Positions 15,001-17,884 of a stretch of DNA of 17,884 nucleotides are shown piece by piece. The DNA comes from an uncultured bacterium (lineage in GTDB: Bacteria > Bacteroidota > Bacteroidia > Chitinophagales > CAIOSU01), in assembly GCA_903861055.1 (NCBI GenBank), contig CAIOSU010000397.1, forward strand, positions 1 to 17,884, given 5' to 3'. The stretch's first letter is position 1, and the number at the start of each line of letters is the position of its first letter. Both the position numbers and the translations under genes were made by a program. Below the pieces are notes generated by a model. That model did not search any database, was not told where the DNA came from, and was given only the letters and a program-made list of their open reading frames with translations.

Positions 15001-17884
15001 TAGGTGCAGGTGGCAATGGCGGCTTTGGCGGAAGAGGCGGCAATGGTGGTAGCGGTGGAACGGGTGCTAACGGGGTAGCTTTTAGATATTATAAAGATGG
15101 TGGCCTTAACCCAGTAACTACCGATACGCTATTTAACCTTACCGCACAGCCGGTAATTACAGCTACTAATGTAGCTTGTACCAATACCAATATAACTTTT
15201 GCTGGCCCAAGCTCAAACGCTTGGAACTACGGCGCGGGTGCCACGCCTGCTACCGGTGTTGGGGCAAGCACTATAACACAATACACCACCACGGGCCGCA
15301 AGGATATTGCATTCGGGGCCAATAGTTACTTGGGCTTTGCTAATATTGCCATTAGCAATGCTTCCTTTGTACCCGATATTACGGTGCAGGGTGCTACCAT
15401 GGTAAACGCAACCACTTATCGCATTTGCGCTGGTACGCCGGTAAACTACCGCACTAGCTCGTTGGCGGTGGCATACGATTGGAACCTACAAGGTATTTTG
15501 CCTAGTAACTATACTACTCAGAATGTACTCAACGTGGTGTACAACACTGCTGGTACTTATACGGTAACGCTCAGGGTAACTACCGACTGTTGCGGCTTAT
15601 CGCAACCCACTACCATTACTATGATAGTAGAGGACACCCCAAATCTTACTTTCTCAGGTACGCCGCAATATTGCGCAGGTGGACAAACTGTTATCAATGT
15701 AAGGGGTGCATCAACCTACATCTGGACACCAAGCACAGGACTTTCATCCAATACCGATAGTACCGTAACAGTTGTAACTCAAACCACAACTACCTATTTA
15801 GTATATGGCTACAATGCATCTGGTACTTGCTTTGATGTTGACTCGATAACCATAACCGTAAACCCCGAGCCAGTGCTAACCACCAGTTCGGTTGCGGCTA
15901 CCTGCGGAAGCAATGGTTCGGTATCGGTAACAGTAACTCCTGCGGGAACTTATTCCTATGCTTGGAATACTGTGCCGCCGAGAAATACAGCTACCGCCAA
16001 TAACGTGCCCCAGGGTAACTACCAAGTAGTGGTAACTAATTTGGCTACCGGTTGCACCGCGAACAAATATCAAACTGTTGCTGCCAACGGCACACCTATA
16101 GCCTATATAACAGGTGTAACAGACGTAACCTGCACGGGCGCCAACAACGGGGCCGCACAAGCCGCAGTAACTGGCGGGACCCCAGGCTATACCTACAACT
16201 GGGGTGGTGGAGTTGTTGGGCCTAACAGAACGGGCTTAGCTGGAGGTTCTTATACAGTAACGGTTACTGACTTAAATGGCTGTACCGCATCGGCAACTGC
16301 TTTTATTAACGAACCAGTACCAGTGGTAGCGCAAATAACCAGTGTTACCCCTGCAAGCTGCTCCAATACCTTGGATGGAGGAATAACCATATTTGTAGAC
16401 GGAGGTGCCGGAAACCACCAAATTGTGTGGAGCACTACTCCGCCGCAAACAAACGATACGCTTATTAACCTAGCACCTGGCAACTATACCGTAACGGTAA
16501 CCGATGCCAATGGTTGTAGCCTTACCCGCAATGCCGCCATTAGCTCGCCACCGCCATTTGTATTGTCGCAAACATTGTTTGTGAATACAACCTGTGGCGG
16601 TACCAATGGCGCTATAACCGTTAATGCTATAGGCGGCACCGGTACCAAAACTTATGCGCTTGATGCAGGCACACCGCAAGCTACTGGCGCATTTACCAAC
16701 GTTCCGCCAGGAGCACACAGTATATTGATTACCGATGCCAATGGTTGCGATACTACCTATAATTTCACGTTTACTACACCACCGCCTTTTAGTTTAACAA
16801 CTACAGTAACCCCAATTGGTTGCAGTGGCGGCACTACGGGAAGCATACTTGCCACGGGTGCAGGCGGTACAGGTGCACTGCAATATAGGTTGGGAGTAGG
16901 CCCATACACGGCCAATAACAACTTTACCGTGCTGCCAGCCGGAACTTACATAGTTTGGGTACGTGATGCAGTAGGTTGTACCCTAACCGATACGGTAACC
17001 CTTGCCGCGCCGGGCTCGCTAGGCGTGGCGTTGGCACAGGATAGTGTAAACTGTAACGGAGGCAACGATGGTCGCATAACGGCTACTGGTTCAGGAGGTA
17101 CATCGCCATACCAATTCAGGATTTCAGGCGGCGGGCCATTTACCGCTAATAATGTGTTTACGGGTCTTTCGGCGGCAAGCTATACCGTTACCATCAGTGA
17201 TAACTTTGGTTGTACTGCCACAGCCAGTTTGGCCGTTCGACAACCTGCCGTGCTTACTGTTGGGTTGGTGCAAGATAGTGTTGATTGCAATGGCCGAGCA
17301 GATGGTTCTATTACTGCCACGGCAATAGGCGGAACAGCGCCTTTTAGATATTCGATTAACGGCGGTGCCAATTATCAAAGCTCCGGTATATTTGCTGGCT
17401 TGTCTACGGGCTCATACACCATCAATGTGTTGGATACCAACGGCTGTGCCGGTTCAGGAACGATTACCGTAAGGCAGCCTACCGCACTTGCCATGAACCC
17501 GGTTATTGATGACTTAACTTGCCCAACAAACCCAACGGGTGCCATCGCTACCAACCCATCGGGCGGTAGCTTGCCTTACCAAGTAAGTTTGAACAATGGC
17601 GCTTTCCAATCATCACCGAATTTCTTAAACCTAACTACCGGAACCTATACCTTGATTTTGCGCGATGGCAAAGGTTGCCTTGTTTACGATACCGTAACCG
17701 TAGCAGCACCAGGTGGTGTTGGCATTTCGTTGGCGGTAACGGGCATTGGTTGTGGCAACCCAACGGGTAGTATTGTAGCAACAGGTTCAGGTGGCTTGCC
17801 GGGTTATTTCTATAACATCAACGGAGGACCGTTAAATGGTACCGGTATATTCAATGGTTTAACAGCAGGTTTCTATACCGTTAG
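12075..17884 (+). CDS. Giant secreted adhesin-like protein with glycine-loop beta-helix and SprB repeats, 3' end missing
   Basis: The frame is open from ATG 12075 to the window end (1936 full codons). Residues 1-29 are a signal peptide cleaved before SHAVG, the same site as in the upstream protein. Residues 30 to about 395 repeat the Cys-rich N-terminal module of that protein, with YRDC, NLCCRNSAITNL, YVEARLNN, DIDGDSLVY and CFDI at matching places. Ig/PKD-like domains follow (about 396-555). Residues about 556-1005 look like a right-handed beta-helix whose rungs carry glycine-rich loops (702-922 and 945-1001). PKD-like sequence (about 1096-1265) leads into at least nine SprB-type repeats. 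A C-terminal T9SS sorting domain is expected beyond the edge but not seen. The likely role is a surface adhesin or matrix protein exported with help from PorP/SprF; this is inference from context. Confidence 0.9.
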   Translation, partial: MRGFLRSRALAITILLLSSFVVFNNKAVASHAVGIDLTYQCLGGNQYEFTVNFYRDCDGVSAPSNAFISISSASCGITTSTSLARISTIEVSAICAGQLGSSSCSGGNLPGIEQYTYRGNFTLPANCNDWVISYNLCCRNSAITNLQNPGSQSLYVEARLNNAGGLCNNSPFFTSLPTPYLCAGQPFFYNHGAIDIDGDSLVYTLVPPRTAPTANIPYNGSFTATSPLSTTGGFGFNTQSGQMSFTPANPQQAVVTIRVDEYRNGVLIGSVIRDLQLVVINCNNQLPTASGINGTSGVGGAYTIDVCAGFPLCFDISSNDLNAGQQVNMNWNGGIQGATFTTTGTPFPRATFCWTPGPGDIGVHNFSLEVRDNACPIPGLNIYTYTITVTPNPNPPVTAGPDLRICQGGSTPLTASTPAPGVTYSWRPTTGLSCTNCQNPTASPNVTTVYTVTANYPDGCSGSDDVRVTVNPTPTVFVFPAAATVCTGGSISLTATGSSSVTSYTWNPGGLTGSSVIVSPTGTTTYTVTAFDAIGCPSLPATSVITLNPPPAAPVCNNIYVTTNGGGNGLSQATPTTLLNALTIGACNSVNIKMAIGTYVIDNAITNFTSYMTIEGGFDPGNAWRKSSLPGATTILRTNNNPDGPSGAQRIVAFYINTAQFFRLQDLTIQTQDAPAGSISNYVLHMTSCSNYEIVRTRLICGNGGDGIPGNNGFANGANGSPGANGTDGNDDDDRFPGAGGNGGGGGGASGGGGGLGGTDSNGAGCCQNGPPGQAGSVGSNYRGGGGGGGGATGGEDDRVGGTGGASSGLFGGGGIATGGAGGAGDDPGNPGNPGQVGVNGVNGTNGAIGTAGAFGGGFFLPGGNGANGTDGQGGGGGSGGGGGGGHGNCLGCATGAGNGAGGGGGGGEGGLGGEGGSAGGASIALYLFNNGTGGNFRQCNLTRGLAGVGGAGGTGTTGGSGGPGGIGATSTPSEIGAGGNGGFGGRGGNGGSGGTGANGVAFRYYKDGGLNPVTTDTLFNLTAQPVITATNVACTNTNITFAGPSSNAWNYGAGATPATGVGASTITQYTTTGRKDIAFGANSYLGFANIAISNASFVPDITVQGATMVNATTYRICAGTPVNYRTSSLAVAYDWNLQGILPSNYTTQNVLNVVYNTAGTYTVTLRVTTDCCGLSQPTTITMIVEDTPNLTFSGTPQYCAGGQTVINVRGASTYIWTPSTGLSSNTDSTVTVVTQTTTTYLVYGYNASGTCFDVDSITITVNPEPVLTTSSVAATCGSNGSVSVTVTPAGTYSYAWNTVPPRNTATANNVPQGNYQVVVTNLATGCTANKYQTVAANGTPIAYITGVTDVTCTGANNGAAQAAVTGGTPGYTYNWGGGVVGPNRTGLAGGSYTVTVTDLNGCTASATAFINEPVPVVAQITSVTPASCSNTLDGGITIFVDGGAGNHQIVWSTTPPQTNDTLINLAPGNYTVTVTDANGCSLTRNAAISSPPPFVLSQTLFVNTTCGGTNGAITVNAIGGTGTKTYALDAGTPQATGAFTNVPPGAHSILITDANGCDTTYNFTFTTPPPFSLTTTVTPIGCSGGTTGSILATGAGGTGALQYRLGVGPYTANNNFTVLPAGTYIVWVRDAVGCTLTDTVTLAAPGSLGVALAQDSVNCNGGNDGRITATGSGGTSPYQFRISGGGPFTANNVFTGLSAASYTVTISDNFGCTATASLAVRQPAVLTVGLVQDSVDCNGRADGSITATAIGGTAPFRYSINGGANYQSSGIFAGLSTGSYTINVLDTNGCAGSGTITVRQPTALAMNPVIDDLTCPTNPTGAIATNPSGGSLPYQVSLNNGAFQSSPNFLNLTTGTYTLILRDGKGCLVYDTVTVAAPGGVGISLAVTGIGCGNPTGSIVATGSGGLPGYFYNINGGPLNGTGIFNGLTAGFYTV
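14178..15069 (+). repeat. Glycine-rich loops inside a predicted beta-helix
   Basis: Residues about 702-1001 of the second large protein are dominated by Gly with Asn, Ala, Ser, Thr and Asp. Parts have Gly at every third place (GANGSPGANGTDGN), other parts are nearly poly-Gly. The region is split by a non-glycine segment at 14841-14906 (SIALYLFNN to NFRQCNLTR), which resembles a beta-helix rung like the one just before the first loop (YVLHMTS to IVRTRLIC). Two separate loops of about 221 and 57 residues therefore seem to leave the helix at equivalent points. Confidence 0.7.
14424..14447 (+). repeat. GGC trinucleotide microsatellite, eight units, in frame
   Basis: Eight perfect GGC codons encode eight consecutive Gly residues between an Arg and an Ala codon. 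Slippage by whole units would change loop length without breaking the frame. Confidence 0.9.
15880..17884 (+). repeat. At least nine SprB-type repeats in the second large protein
   Basis: Repeats begin near 15880, 16090, 16321, 16556, 16786, 17020, 17256, 17490 and 17720, the last being cut by the window edge. The first three have the usual core with Trp (Y-x-Y-x-W). From about 16556 on, the Trp is replaced by a segment like SINGGANYQSSGIFAGL, so the core aromatic lies later. All keep the Cys near the start and the D-x-x-GC near the end, except the last one, which is cut. Confidence 0.8.

Overview
The window comes from a Bacteroidota genome. The evidence is a PorP/SprF-family outer-membrane protein, a T9SS type B C-terminal sorting domain, SprB-type repeats, a DUF5606-like protein, a bacillithiol-pathway BshA, and promoter-like sequences of the TTTG / TAnnTTTG class. 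Closer placement (for example Chitinophagales or relatives) is a guess. No rRNA, tRNA, CRISPR array, transposase or phage gene was seen.

Left part (1-2211, minus strand): the N-terminus of an M3-family oligoendopeptidase leaves the window at base 1. Its start codon overlaps the stop of a DUF5606-like protein with a long Lys/Ala/Glu tail. Upstream, in the same direction, lies bshA, which makes GlcNAc-malate for bacillithiol. A 210-base divergent intergenic region (2212-2421) carries a long imperfect inverted repeat that looks like a palindromic intergenic element.

Middle part (2437-6311, plus strand): two different rhomboid intramembrane proteases and a membrane-anchored endonuclease/exonuclease/phosphatase (EEP) protein form a probable operon. 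An Old Yellow Enzyme-type flavin oxidoreductase gene follows. Just after that gene lies a diverged copy of the last 13 codons of the EEP gene. This suggests that the flavoenzyme gene was inserted at, or exchanged into, the 3' end of the EEP gene.

Right part (6622-17884, plus strand): this is a T9SS surface-protein locus. A PorP/SprF protein is followed by a 1380-residue secreted protein. That protein has a signal peptide, a Cys-rich N-terminal module, ten SprB-type repeats and a type B sorting domain, and its gene ends in a strong hairpin terminator. A second, larger gene then starts and runs off the window (at least 1936 codons, open throughout). It shares the same N-terminal module. It then continues with Ig/PKD-like domains, a probable right-handed beta-helix bearing about 280 residues of glycine-rich loops, more PKD-like sequence and at least nine SprB repeats of two subtypes. 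The likely reading is that PorP/SprF helps export or anchor these large adhesin-like proteins, by analogy with SprF and SprB in Flavobacterium gliding. The shared N-terminal module and the glycine-loop beta-helix are the least explained parts of the window.
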